Source: Psococerastis gibbosa
Taxonomy: Eukaryota; Arthropoda; Insecta; Psocodea; Psocidae
Assembly: GCA_963971405.1 (NCBI GenBank)
Contig: OZ020489.1
Span: 36,861,047 to 36,925,046, forward strand
Direction of reading: 5' to 3'
DNA length: 64,000 nt
The translations under genes and the position numbers were made by a program. Position 1 is the first letter of the stretch. The number at the start of each line of letters is the position of its first letter. Under the pieces are notes generated by a model that did no database searches, was not told where the DNA came from, and was given only the letters and a program-made list of their open reading frames with translations. Shown one piece after another: positions 1 to 11,236 of this stretch.

Positions 1-75
1 CGTTGTATGGAGTCGTAGGCCTTGCAAAAATCGACGAATAGGTTGTGTACCTCACCACCGTATTCCCAGGTATAT
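1..75 (-). mobile_element. Non-LTR retrotransposon RT fragment (edge)
   Basis: On the minus strand this edge piece reads as part of a reverse transcriptase, with the block LFVDFCKAYDSI, the usual 'F-x-D-F-x-K-A-Y-D-S' motif of RT domain 3 in RTE-like and related LINEs. It runs off the left edge, so the rest is unseen. No open frame extends to the right beyond about position 75. It is probably a dead fragment of the family also seen at 41640-42490, but the two pieces do not overlap, so that link is inferred. Confidence 0.6.
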
Positions 76-868
76 ACAATATAATACAATATCAACACAC
101 TTACCCTATTCATGGCTCAGGACTCTCTATCTCTTTTTCCTTAGTAAGTAAATTAATTCTATCAGCTATAACAGCTAAAATGTTAAATAATTAAAAGGCA
201 AAAAATGTCTCCTGTATTATGGTATATAACTGGTTTTCCTCTAGGCTCTAGGTCTCTCAGTTTAAAAAAAAAAATGCAAAGGTGGTTACATATTTATTCG
301 TACCCAATGTCGCATCACAAGTGTTGATACCTACAATTTCTACGTCGCATTCAGGGGCCTAAAGTTGGGGGGGGGCAGTTCAACTCCCCCCCCAGCTCCA
401 TTTGGAGGGGGGCTTTGCCCCCCCCCCAGCCTCGAGCATTGTAAGACGTGCTTCATGAGACCCCCGGGCCCCTTTGCAGCAATATGAATATAAGCATTCC
501 TTTGTTAGCTTTGTAAAATCTACAGCTACAATTTACTACTATTTTGCTCTTATATTTTTAATTTTTCCTTATCTTGCCTGATGACGTCATAAGGTTAACT
601 TCGTTTTGCCCCCGCCATCATTCTAAAACTTTACGCCTCTGTTGATACCTACCATGTCTTCGTCGCATTTCTTACTCATACGATACCATCACTGCGTTAT
701 TAACTCTACGCTCCATTTAAACCGGAGTAAGATGTTCATGAGATTTCAAATTATTATGATAAAATCTTTAGACCGTCGGAAATGGTTAAATAAGGTGATA
801 TTCAAAGATTTTTGGCCAAATATTGCCAATGCTAAGAAATTAGGAACATCGTACTTAATCATTAGTAT
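76..868. other. Gene-free stretch with G/C runs
   Basis: No coding exon is recognisable here. Positions 365-430 contain opposed runs of G and C, a signature seen around several MITE ends in this window. The rest is AT-rich and unremarkable. Confidence 0.6.
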
Positions 869-1256
869 AAGACAGCGTTTCCACCGACCTGTCGTTGCAG
901 AATGCACATACGTTGACGTGGTAGCAGATTTCATTAATAAAGGCGGGGTTTCCATCGACCTCTCATAACAGAATACAAATGATATTGACGGAAATTTTTG
1001 CTTTACTCTATGCCATAGGCCTAGCTAAAATTGATCAATGATCATAGAGTAAAATCACAAACTAAAATTAAAAAATGGCGTCATGGGATATGTTAAGTAC
1101 AAACATTTTAATAGATTTCTAAAAAAAGAAAAATTCAATGTCATTTGCATTCTGCAATGAGAAGTCGGTGGAAACCCCGCCTAAGTCTTGAATGTCTGCT
1201 ACCACGTCAAAGTATGTGCATTCTGCAATGAGATGTCTGTGGAAACCCCGCCTTAG
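869..1256. mobile_element. Nested palindromic MITE (GGCGGGG family)
   Basis: An inner element (941-1183) begins AGGCGGGGTTTCC and ends with its inverse GGAAACCCCGCCT. Around it lies a second palindrome: the left arm (about 870-940) carries TGACGTGGTAGCAGA and the right arm (1184-1256) carries TCTGCTACCACGTCA, ending GGAAACCCCGCC. The interior includes ATTGATCAATGATCATAGAG and GGCGTCATGGGATATGTTA, shared with the copies at 1459, 14706, 32145, 32995 and 33880. There is no coding capacity. Confidence 0.75.
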
Positions 1257-1458
1257 ATTAGGTAATCGGGCTTGAAGAATATTTTTGTTACATTTGAAGA
1301 TAGCATTATATATTATTATATTATATATTATTATATATATATATTTTATCAAACAATTGTGAACTTATGCTAACGCTGTTTATTGTATCCTATTTGTCTC
1401 TATCACTTTCGAAAATAAATTATTATAAAAAAATCTTGGTTATTTAGATATTCTCGCT
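1257..1458. other. AT-rich spacer between MITEs
   Basis: A TA/AT microsatellite-like tract lies at about 1305-1345. No gene is visible. Confidence 0.5.
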
Positions 1459-1710
1459 TTAGGCGGGGTTCCACCGACCTCTCATTGCAGAATGCAAATG
1501 ACATTGACGTAAATTTTCGTTTTACTCTATGCCATACTTAAAATTGATCAATGATCATAGAGTAAAATCACAAACAAACAAACTAAAATTAAAAAATGGC
1601 GTCATGGGATATGTTAAGTAAAAACATTTTAATAGATTTCTATAAAGAGAAAATTTTCATTCAATGTCATTTGCATTCTGCAATGAGAGGCCGGTGGAAA
1701 CCCCGCCTAA
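1459..1710. mobile_element. Palindromic MITE, complete (TTAGGCGGGG ends)
   Basis: The element begins TTAGGCGGGGTTCCACCGAC and ends with the inverse CCCCGCCTAA. The terminal repeats extend about 50 bp, through the GCAGAATGCAAATGACATTG block. The interior matches the copy at 941-1183 almost base for base. If the target duplication is TA, the ends are GGCGGGG and CCCCGCC. It is non-coding. Confidence 0.85.
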
Positions 1711-2122
1711 GAGATTACTCTCTCTCTCGAAATCTACGGTGCAATATATTCTAAAAGGTATTGATATTAATGGCACTACAGCTCCCAAAAAGATGACGGG
1801 ACGCCATCGTCTTGAAGAAGACCTAGTTGAGAAGGTAATACTATTCGAAATACTCAAACCAGCCGTAGTTAAGTAAGAGAATAGGAAAATCATATGGGCG
1901 CTATACAAGAATAAAGCTGCAGATCGGGGACAGAGATAGGAGATGCAAACATGCCACAGGGAGTTTTGAATGGTATATTAAATAAAGCATTGCCTTTATG
2001 TAGTAAATTAAGCTCACGGACCTGTTCCGTTAGATAGTTGCGTAGCTGTGCTAACTTGTCTAGCAATACGAATCATGTCAATAAGAGCATAAGTAAAGGA
2101 TTTGAAGATGACTCCACTTGAT

Positions 2123-2194
2123 GGGCTTGTGGTCCAGCGGTTAGGACGACGCCCCGGTTAGGCGAAGATCTTGACTTCGAATATCGCCAAGTCG
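2123..2194 (+). other. tRNA-like sequence, probable tRNA pseudogene or SINE head
   Basis: These 72 nt fold partly as a tRNA. The acceptor arms GGGCTTG and CAAGTCG pair at 6 of 7 positions, the D stem GTCC/GGAC is perfect, and the anticodon stem is 4 of 5. An A box (TGGTCCAGCGG) and a degenerate B box (ACTTCGAATATC) are present, and a T run follows at 2196. The T stem is poor and position 33 is not T, so I do not assign an amino acid. A functional tRNA is unlikely. Confidence 0.4.
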
Positions 2195-2305
2195 GTTTTT
2201 TTTTCATATCCTCTAATTCCGGGCGCAATCAACTTCATTCATTAAAGAACAACCTCCTCTTCACCGATAACATAGGCTATTAGGTCAATACAATTTTCTG
2301 ATAAG

Positions 2306-2427
2306 TAGCTGACTTCGGTGGCAAGGTGGAACAGTGCTTGTACTTGTTTTGGTATCTACACACCTTGCGGTCGGGGACGTGTCGCAGCCTATAAGGTGAC
2401 TTAGTGAGACGATTGAAGAGGTTAATC
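2306..2427 (+). repeat. Dispersed repeat, copy 1 (pairs with 63127-63270)
   Basis: Both copies contain GGTGGCAAGGTGG, TAGTATCTACACACC (here GGTATCTACACACC), TGCGGTCGG and CGATTGAAGAGGTTAATC in the same order and orientation. The two copies lie 61 kb apart, so this is an interspersed family, probably a SINE. No pol III boxes are clear enough to prove it. Confidence 0.65.
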
Positions 2428-4033
2428 TTTACTTAATTTACTTTATACTTTATAATACAATACAATACAATACATTTGCAATACCATGAACCCGGTAGGC
2501 CGTGCCCACATCAACTGTTGTTATTGTTACAATAATAGTCAAAAGTCAATCCAAACAATAATAGGCTATAGGAAATATAAATAAGTTAGTAGAATAATCG
2601 GGAGCATATTTAATTAAGTATATTTAATTGTGGTTAGGAACTATTTGATGTAGATATCCTGAATTGTTATTTAGAAATTGACTAATTAGAAACTGGAAAT
2701 ATTTAATATTTGATAGTTGTTTTATTTCATCTGGTAGTCTCTTGTAAGTTGAGATAGATAAATATGTATGAGAATGATGAAAATTTGATGTTTGATACTT
2801 GGGTATTTGTAGATTGTTATTCACACCTAAGCGAGTCACCCTGCCATGTTGAATGAAATCAACTTGTCCCTTGCCCTTCTGGTATTCGGATGCATTTATT
2901 GCTTTCCAATTTCTACGTAGTATAAGGAAAGCTTTGTGATGGTCGAAATTTTGGATACCGAGATTTCAACGGATTTACAAGTTCTGAGGTCCCAGGAACC
3001 AAAAAAGTGGTTTTTACGAAATGTCTGTCTGTTCATTGATTTCCGGGCAAACTACTTGGTCAATTTTGATGAAATTGAGCTTGTAGGTTCACAAAAATCA
3101 TTTAAATTTTTATTTATTTATTTGGGGGCTAACTCGATTTTGGGGGTTTTCTTCAAAAAAAACCAAAAAAAACATCTAAAAAAATTATTTCTCAAAACGG
3201 TTCCAACGATTTCTTTTAAATTCACATATATTATAGCCGTTATTAATGTTAATAAAATGCGGGGGGTTGCTTGCCTCTTGATAGTTTGCTACTGGTGGTA
3301 AAAAATATATAAAAATAACTAAATTTTAATGAAAAAAATAATTTTTCTGCGAACCCTTTCTATCGATGATTTCTCATTTCAGGCATGTTTTAGGTGTTAA
3401 ATTGATTAACGAAACCGGACAGGTTGCTTTCCCAAAAAGCTATTTGGTTTTGTGCAAAAACAATTTTTTTGAAAAAATGATAGAAAATTCACGCTGAAAT
3501 GCATTGCGTGCCCTGCCATTATTACTGTGTGGTAATGTGTTGGTCTGACCTATCTAGAATTTACCTCACCTCCAGTGACGTCAAGTGGACAAGTTCACAA
3601 AGATTGATTTAACCCAAGATTTCATACTCCATCACCTGTAACTAACAGCAAATCCGAAATTCGAAATTTAAAAATTCATCCGACACTGTTGCCGTCGCCT
3701 GTCGCAACCAAGCATGTATCAAACCGATATAAAATTGTGCCAAGTAGTAAAACTTATGAAATAAAATATTTAGGGAGGAATCTTTAGATATTGCAGGGAA
3801 ACTGTTAGTCTGTCAGCAGTTCTGATATTTTTGCCTGCTTTGAAATGTTGGCGTTATGCCCTACATCACAACTTTGGGGCCAAACTGTCGTCGCATTCTA
3901 ATTTTTATGATTTCTGTCTGGAGGTGTCGTCATTTTGGTTTAGTACAAAAATGTTAAAATCACGACAGCCCATAAGAGGAAAAGGAAGAGAGAAAAAGAG
4001 ACCATCAATTCCAACCGAGCCGAAGTGTGCCAG
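2428..4033. other. Gene-free stretch
   Basis: An AATAC microsatellite lies at about 2455-2475. Short open frames occur (for example 2936-3301) but have no recognisable family, splice signals or biased composition. Confidence 0.55.
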
Positions 4034-4532
4034 CAGCCTGATCATGGCGATTTTAATACCGGCGTTAATATAATACCATGTCACGTGATGGTATTAAATC
4101 AACTGTTTAAAATAAATGAACAATAAATTTTAGAATTTTTTAAATTGTGATGTTGGCAATTCTTAAGAACTGAACTGACGCGACGCTGCCGTAGCAAATA
4201 TAAATAGCAAATATAAACACATATCACCCTAGAAATAAACAAGTTTTAATTTTGAATTAATATATTATTACGAATTATAAATAATTTGTCTAAATCTAAG
4301 GCAGAAAACATTAAGAAACTCATCAAAAATATAGCCAAAGTTCATTCGATTGTTTAAATAGACACAATTTGAATTTTCCGAGCTTTACACTCTTCCGACA
4401 ATTACCAACATCAAAAATTTAAAAATTCTGAAATTTACTGTTCATTTATTTTAAACAAATGAATTAATACATCACGTGACATGGTATTATATTAACCCCG
4501 GTATTAATATCGCCATATATGATCAGGTTGCA
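4034..4532. mobile_element. Palindromic MITE (CAGCCTGATC ends), long form
   Basis: The left end reads CAGCCTGATCATGGCGATTT and the right end is its inverse AATATCGCCATATATGATCAGG, with long inner inverted blocks around TACCATGTCACGTGAT. The outer ends match the shorter element at 9163-9333, but the interior is different. It is non-coding. Confidence 0.8.
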
Positions 4533-4630
4533 GGAAAATTGTTGCGACGTCAGAGTGCGCCCTTATCCTGACATTCGGTAGGATGGGACGTCTTCCAAGC
4601 CTTTCGGAAAGCAGGGGAAGATGCAAAAAG

Positions 4631-4853
4631 GTCAGAACATGGAGCTTAGTGGTACAGACTCAGACCTTCACCCGAAAGGGTGTTGGTTCGAGTCCCACAC
4701 GGGCTACATTTTCTGGCCATTCTTCGGAGGGCATGTAAAGCAGGCGGTCCCGGGCCTTCCTAGTTGAGTGTAAGAGAGGGCTTTATAGCCCTAACTCCGC
4801 TAGGTTGGCTTAGTAATAGAAACAATAAAAAGTCCTTATTTATTTATTTATAC
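4631..4853 (+). repeat. tRNA-derived SINE, copy 1
   Basis: The head GTCAGAACATGGAG...TAGTGGTACAGACTC resembles a pol III A box region, and GTTGGTTCGAGTCCC is a B box. The body contains GGAGGGCATGTAAAGCAGG and TAAGAGAGGGCTTTATAGCCC, and the tail is a TTATTTATTTA repeat. At least five other copies lie in this window on both strands. Confidence 0.85.
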
Positions 4854-5618
4854 ACCAGTGGCACAAGTCAGAACTCATAAACTACAAGGAAAAAGATTTT
4901 TTTTCGGATTTTGCTTTTTGGTCCCCTATGGACTCAAGGACTCGAAAATTAGAATTTTCCACGGACTAGATCATAATTCAGGAGCGAAGGGGTTAAATTT
5001 TACTACAATAAGTTAGGAAATTGTGAAGCCGGTATTCATGATGATGTGTTTACAGAATAAAAATAATTTGTGGTGATTGTGCGAGTTACTCAATGCTGGT
5101 GAAATAATGAGGAAAATAAGAATGAGATGCAATTAGACACGTCATTTTGTGTTATTTGGGGCCCGCACAGTCACCCTCCGCGAAATAAAACAAAAACATT
5201 GGCAAACGTGACAAAGTTAGAGAAATTGTCACCGGCCCACGCCACACTGTAATGATTTCACCATGGGGAGGAGTAGCCTACAATAATAGACAAGTAACTT
5301 AGTCCATGCGAGTCAATGTTATCCCTATATTAGGCTAATTACATCTTCGTCTTCTTTTTCATGCCTTTTCTATCGAAAATTGGCGATCTTCCTGGCAATT
5401 TGTATCTTGGAGACAGCTGCTCTGAAAAGGGAAGTAATGTTCTTGCCAAACCACTGCCTCAGGAGGATTCCAACCAAGATGGTTATCTTCTGCTGGGAGC
5501 CCTTCTGACTTTTTATTACATTACTATATCTAATAAATCATATATATAATTATACTAGCGTAATAATAACTGAGAGCATATGCGAATTATTATTATATTA
5601 CATAAATCCACCCATCAA
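4854..5618. other. Gene-free stretch
   Basis: No coding exon, RNA gene or repeat boundary could be supported. Confidence 0.5.
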
Positions 5619-5755
5619 CTATGGCGATTAATTTTAATCTTAACCTGGGATTAAAAATGTAAACAAGATAGTTTTACAATGGATAGTGCTATTCAAAATT
5701 GGTTTGTTTACATTTTAACCCCAGGAGTAAGCCAATGCTATTCGGCATAATCGGT
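5619..5755. mobile_element. Small palindromic MITE (GGCGATT family), diverged
   Basis: The left part TATGGCGATTAATTTTAATC and the right part with GGCATAATCG face each other around a core (AATGGATAGTGCTATTCAAA, GTTTGTTTAC) that is shared with 9163-9333 and 35935-36055. The right terminal repeat is eroded. Confidence 0.55.
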
Positions 5756-8309
5756 CTATAGGTTTAATCTTATTATACCTATTATATTATTATAATCTCA
5801 TAAGTTCAGACATGATAAACAGGTGGTAATTACAGTTTTAAGAAAACCATTAAGGTGTTTACCGAGAGAAAACATGCAAAATTCTTTTCGGCTCTGGCCG
5901 ATCACTCATAGAGGCGGCCCGAGGCAAGTGCAAGAGGTGCGCCGAAACCGAGGAAACGAAGGGCGCCCTAACAGACACTGCCACGGGAGGTGAAATTTGT
6001 AATAATGGAAATCCATTAATACAAAAATAGTAAACAATAAATTAAAAAAAAAAAAATTAAAAGTAGAAAATCCAATCCGTCTCAATTTTTTTGAAAATGT
6101 GTTGGAATAAGTTAATAGTTCCATTTACAAGTCATGAAGTGGAACTTGGAAGTCCTTGCTTTTGATTTAAAAAAAATATTATTTTACGGGGGGGGGGGGG
6201 CGCCACTGCGATCACTGATCAGGTGTAGGGAGATTTAATAGAAGCGCCCCACTTCACGGGGTGGAGGTTTGTTCTTTCATTTTAAATTATATCTTATTTT
6301 TTAACACATTACGCAGTGGCACTGACCCCGCTTTTCCGCTAAATTACCTGTAGGCCTATTATAATACTAGTGCATTAATTTATTCCTACAAAACAATGTC
6401 TCTATGCTACGATATGTATGCATAGAAATACATTAACTGGAGCGGCGGGAGCCATAATATGCCTTACGAGGCAACCGTTTACCATAAGCCAACTATCAGA
6501 GATAAGTACCAACGCAAAAAATTTCGAAGTCTTACACATTGCAGCATTGCAGAACGGATACCTGGACCCGGTCAAAAAGTCTGTACTTATCTTGTGCAGG
6601 CTACACTTATCACCGGTTTCCCCCGCCAAATTGCGTACTTATCTTGTGCAGGCTACACTAGCAGCCATATTGATAACGGTCTCCAGCCACGGGAAGTATG
6701 TATGTAATTTAAAAAAAGGACGTCTAAAGGAAAATTACGCTCTATTATCTCTTATTTTGATGTAGAAGTGATGTAGATACTTTGTTGTAGGGGGCACAAT
6801 AGGCCAATAGGCTTAAGTGCACACAGGTAACACCTGTACCCCAATTTATATAAAAAAAAAAAATAAAAATAAAATCTCTTATTTTCCCAACCACAACATC
6901 AACAAACAAAACACTCATGTATTCCAAATTTATAAGAAAGCCTATTCCAAATGTCATCGAGTCATCGTGGTCGGGTAGTGTGTATATGTATATAAATAAC
7001 ATTTTGAGCAGGGGGTTGATTTAGACTCAGAGGGTCATGAAATGATAAGTTGGGAAGAGATTTTTCGGAAGTCGGATATTGGGGGTCACCGTCTTAATAG
7101 GTATATGAATCTTCCTTAAAAAATATTTTCTTGAAAAAAGAAAGATTGTCAATTAATTGTATTCTACCACTAATATTATATATAGTTGTTGGGCAGATAA
7201 ATCCAACAGGGATGTTATGCATGTACAGTAATAGTATGTCGCTGCTATGAATCAGACATACATTGGGTGCTGCTATGTTTAGCTTATGTAACTTTCGGAC
7301 AGACAATATTGTTTGTAAGCATATGACGTCACTACAAAACATTTCCACTAAATAAAAAGGTTCCATTACGAATTCCCATGCTTTGCGATTTGGAAAATTG
7401 TGGCAGCAAATATCATCGGCAATAATCTGAACTACTGTACTGTACGATAAATTGAAGACAAAAAGTATAAAAAAGGACAAATTCTAAAGCATGGACATAA
7501 GTTGGCTCGTTCGCACCAATTTTCAGGAATTTAAATAGCAAATTGAATATACTACAATGTCTATTGTGTGACCAAGTATCATGTTATTAAAAAAACCACA
7601 ACAAATACTTCTCAACTCCACAACAATACCTACAAATTTCCAGCAAAACAAAGATTTACCCACAAAAACGAAGAAAGAGTCAGTACCCGCAAAATAATCA
7701 GATTTCAAACCTATTTTTTTACACTGCCACTCATAGATTCCGACAGAGCTTCTCACAGGCAAAGTCATCAGTTGGGGAGGGGAGACTATTTTCGAAAAAG
7801 TCATCAGCAACAGAGGTGAGAGGCGTTCGCTCCACGCTGCCCATGCTATCAGCATGATTTGAAGTGATTTTCGTAAGTGGCGCGCCCGTCGTTCGTCGCT
7901 GACTTACGCCGGCCCCTCCGCCTCCTTCTACCGTCCGAGGCTGCTCAAACTTGGTAAAAGGCTTGGGTCGTGGCCCGAAGACTTCGAGTCATTCGAGTTA
8001 TACAAGAGGTAGCGGTGTCCGTGCTTAGACGCTCTGCTTCTTACCGACTAATCGTACGAAACCCTAAGGTAAAGGCCAAATTTTTAAGGTTCCTATATAT
8101 ATATTGTGCTTCTGTGCTTATGTAAAATATATGCTAACAAAAGTGATTTGACCGGGGCTGCGAGGGATGGAATGAGGTTTGTGCTTAAATACCATGCTTG
8201 AATATTCGACGTGATATTTAGTGCTTATAAAAAATAATAGTGGCGGTGCTTAGATAGGGATGCCAATGGTAAGTGAATTATTTATTTTATTTTAATCCAG
8301 AAGCCCTAC
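5756..8309. other. Gene-free stretch with a short direct repeat
   Basis: The motif ACTTATCTTGTGCAGGCTAC occurs twice, about 55 bp apart (6583 and 6638). A G run lies at 6188-6200. The 7860-8010 segment is more GC-rich than its surroundings, but no family is recognisable. No gene is supported. Confidence 0.5.
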
Positions 8310-8702
8310 TATGGCGATTTGGGATTAACGTAACACCGGGATTTATTTTTTTAAATATTAGTAAGGTGTCACAAAACGGTGTTACAGTATAATAAATCCC
8401 AAGATGTTAGCTATTAATTCAATTGTTTTAAACAAACAAGGGCAAAATGTGCAGGATACTCAAATTAATAAATTATTGGAATACAATAGAGTGGTTGCGT
8501 TGTTTTTAAAATGTACATGTAGAATTTTGAAATATAATAAGAATTTTAATTAATGTGTTTAATGTGGAGAAAACATTGATAACTCACCAAAAATATAGCT
8601 CAGGATCAATAAAATTTATCAAGTTGAATTTCCCGCGCATTTTGCACTCATTTGTTTAAAACAATTAAATTAGCCCCGGTGTTTCTCAAATTGCCATAAT
8701 AG
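8310..8702. mobile_element. Palindromic MITE related to the GGCGATT family
   Basis: The left end CTATGGCGATTTGGG...AACACCGGG mirrors the right end CCCCGGTGTTTCTCAAATTGCCATAATAG, enclosing about 350 bp of AT-rich sequence. It shares the terminal GGCGATT and CCGG blocks with 4034-4532. Confidence 0.6.
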
Positions 8703-8770
8703 AGCGGCAGGAACGGGGCCGGATTTATTTATTCGGTGGAATTGATAATAACTCACTCACTTCTGCCAGT

Positions 8771-8980
8771 GAATAAATATATAAATATTAGCTTTTTTCT
8801 TCTATTACAAAGCCAGCCTAGCGGAGTTAGGTATATAAAGCCCTATCTTACAGTCAACTAGGAAGACCCGGGACCACCTGCTTTACATGCCCTCCGAAGC
8901 ATGTAGTAAGTGTGGGACTAGAACCAACAACCTTTCGGGTGAAAGTTGGAGTCTGTAATACTACTCCAAATGTCCTGACA
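8771..8980 (-). repeat. tRNA-derived SINE, minus-strand copy
   Basis: This is the reverse complement of the family at 4631. AGCCAGCCTAGCGGAGTTAG is the tail side, CCTGCTTTACATGCCCTCCG is the body, and GGACTAGAACCAACAACC is the inverse B box. Confidence 0.8.
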
Positions 8981-9162
8981 ACCCCCAATCCGATTTTTTA
9001 AATCTATAAACCTTGCCACTAAACAAACATCCTAACCACCAAATGCATCCACACCCACAACCGTAACCATCGGTATTCGGCAACCGTTTTTTGACGATCC
9101 CAGGGCAACCCGATGACCAATACGCTCCTGTGGCAAACCACGGGTAACACAAAAATGTTTTC

Positions 9163-9333
9163 ATACCTGCAGCCTGATCGAGGCGATTATAATACCGGGG
9201 TTAAATAAATACCCTAGGATTATAACTGTAAACAAACAAACTTTGAATAGCACTTTCCATTATAAAATTACCTTGTTTACCAGGGATTAAATAAATACCG
9301 GTATTATAATCGCCTCGATCAGGCTGCTGGTAT
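9163..9333. mobile_element. Complete short MITE (CAGCCTGATCGAGGCGATT ends)
   Basis: This 171 bp palindromic element starts ATACCTGCAGCCTGATCG and ends CGATCAGGCTGCTGGTAT. The terminal inverted repeats run through GGCGATTATAATACCGG on both sides with very few mismatches. The core (TTTGAATAGCACTTTCCATT) matches the elements at 5619 and 35935. Confidence 0.85.
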
Positions 9334-11088
9334 TGGTATACCATTTGTTGAATTACCCAAGTCCATATACATAGCTAGCTATAGTACCTTTTACTATTAT
9401 ACAAGAAACAAAACCTTCTTCTCCTGAAGCATTTGCTTCAAATTAGTGAAGTAAAAGTTTTTGACTTACTTATTATGAATCTCACTCAATATTATTTTCG
9501 TCTGGGGTGGTTCGCACGAAGTAGGTAGTAGTTATCATTCAATCCAAAGATAAGCTTGCTTTTAAATCTGATCTAATGCTACCTTGAGATAAGCTTCGGT
9601 CTTGGGTCTGACAGTCCGACATCAGTCCATAATTTTCAGTATTTCCGATGTAAGCAGTTAACATAATCGAGTAACATTATCAGTAATATTTTCCACGTTC
9701 ACTTTGTATTGTAATACTTCGTCGTAGTAAATAATAAAAAAAACTATGTGAAGTACCTATTACTATTTGTTTTAGAAATACGGAAACTACTTGACAACGT
9801 TATTTTATTTTTTCACAACAATTTTATTACCTTCTTAGCACTGCGATAGTACTATATAACTAGCCTATACTGTGTGTTAAAATCTAACTGATTTTCAGTT
9901 CACTTTTATTTTAACTCTATTAATAAATTTAATAATTATAATATGCAATTCATTCAAAATAAATATATCTGCCATTTTTAAGAGCAGAAGTTACTGTAAC
10001 TTTCGACTGTCGGTAGGACATAAGGTTACCTGTTGCTAGCATTTATTCGCAGCAACGATTACCCCAACATGGTAAGAACCACTTTTAATCGAAATCCTTA
10101 ATGCCCTAACATACTATGTATCTCTTATTAAAAGAAATCTATTGGTAAATCTATATCTAATTTCAACTATAAACACCCCTCCCCCTCAAAATTCCTGGGT
10201 ACGGCTTTGGGGCTAAGAACCAAAAAAATGCAAAATGACCCGATTCACCACCATGACTCTATTCACCACAAGGGAGAATTTTAGGGGGGGGGGGGTCAGA
10301 GGGTCCGGACCCCCCCCCCCCCCCAAATAAATTAACTTACACTATATAACAATGGGTTTACAGTGGGAATTAAAAATAATTATGTTTTTTAATGTGATAA
10401 TCCACTGAACCAGCCCGCTGACCCCCCCCCCCCCAAATTGGAGGCAAAATCCGCCCTTGATTCACCATAGGTAGGCCTACCATAGTTTTGCCATTTGCAG
10501 GATCTTGTTGGCATTACAGCTCGGTTTCAACTTAGACATCAAAAGCTTATATGCATTTTTTTTTTAACTTTCGGTTTTTACAGGTACCGGTATGTTCTTC
10601 TCTGGTTCCTTCTAAATATTCCTGGAATCGACAATCTTAGGTTGTTTTATTTACGTTGAAAATCTACATTAGTGTAGTATGCTGGTGCAGGGACGTAGCT
10701 AGTAATTAGGAATAGGGGGAAGGGGACAGGTGCAAAAGTTCGATTAAATCGATTGGTTTGCGGGGGTATTATTTGATATTTTTTGGTATATAAACATTAA
10801 AATCTTATTAATTGTATCTAGTATATTCTCCACACTTTTTTATATTGTGTGAATTCCTCAAACAAACCGATTACTTCTATTTCCATTAACAGTTAAGTTA
10901 CAATGCGCGTGCAGCTTATAAATTTGAAAAATCTAATCTAATCTAACATTCAGTAAGGAAGTCAGTAGGCTAAGTAAGTTTGTTGGAGATTTGTTTTTAG
11001 ATATTTTCGAAACATGTTCAGTTTTGTTAAAAAGTTTTTACGTAACTTGGGAGGCTGTTGCAGTGCGTTAGTACTTGGCCTGTCTTTT
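9334..11088. other. Gene-free stretch with poly-C/G and a dispersed repeat
   Basis: Opposed G and C runs lie at 10274-10325 and a C run at 10422-10435. From about 10690 to 10920 the sequence (GACGTAGCTAG, CAAAAGTTCGATTAAA) matches the dispersed element at 29945-30605. No coding exon was found. Confidence 0.55.
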
Positions 11089-11236
11089 TTAGGTGGGGTT
11101 TCCACATACGTCAATAGTCAATAGTAAATGTGGTTTTGACGTGGTAGCAGACATTAAAGACATACTAAAAATGTCTGCTAAAACGTCAATACCACATTTA
11201 CTATTGACTATTGACGTATGTGGAAACCCCGCCTAA
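11089..11236. mobile_element. Near-perfect 67-bp-arm hairpin MITE
   Basis: TTAGGTGGGGTTTCCACATA begins a 67 nt arm that is repeated in inverse, ending CCCCGCCTAA, around a loop of only about 14 nt. I count about four mismatches between the arms. It carries the TTAGGCGGGGTTTCCAC terminus and the GTAGCAGACATT block of the MITEs at 869, 14706 and 32995, so it is a short derivative of that family. Confidence 0.85.

Noticed and set aside
2123..2194. Functional tRNA gene
   Set aside because: The T stem is mostly unpaired, position 33 is not T, and the B box is degenerate.
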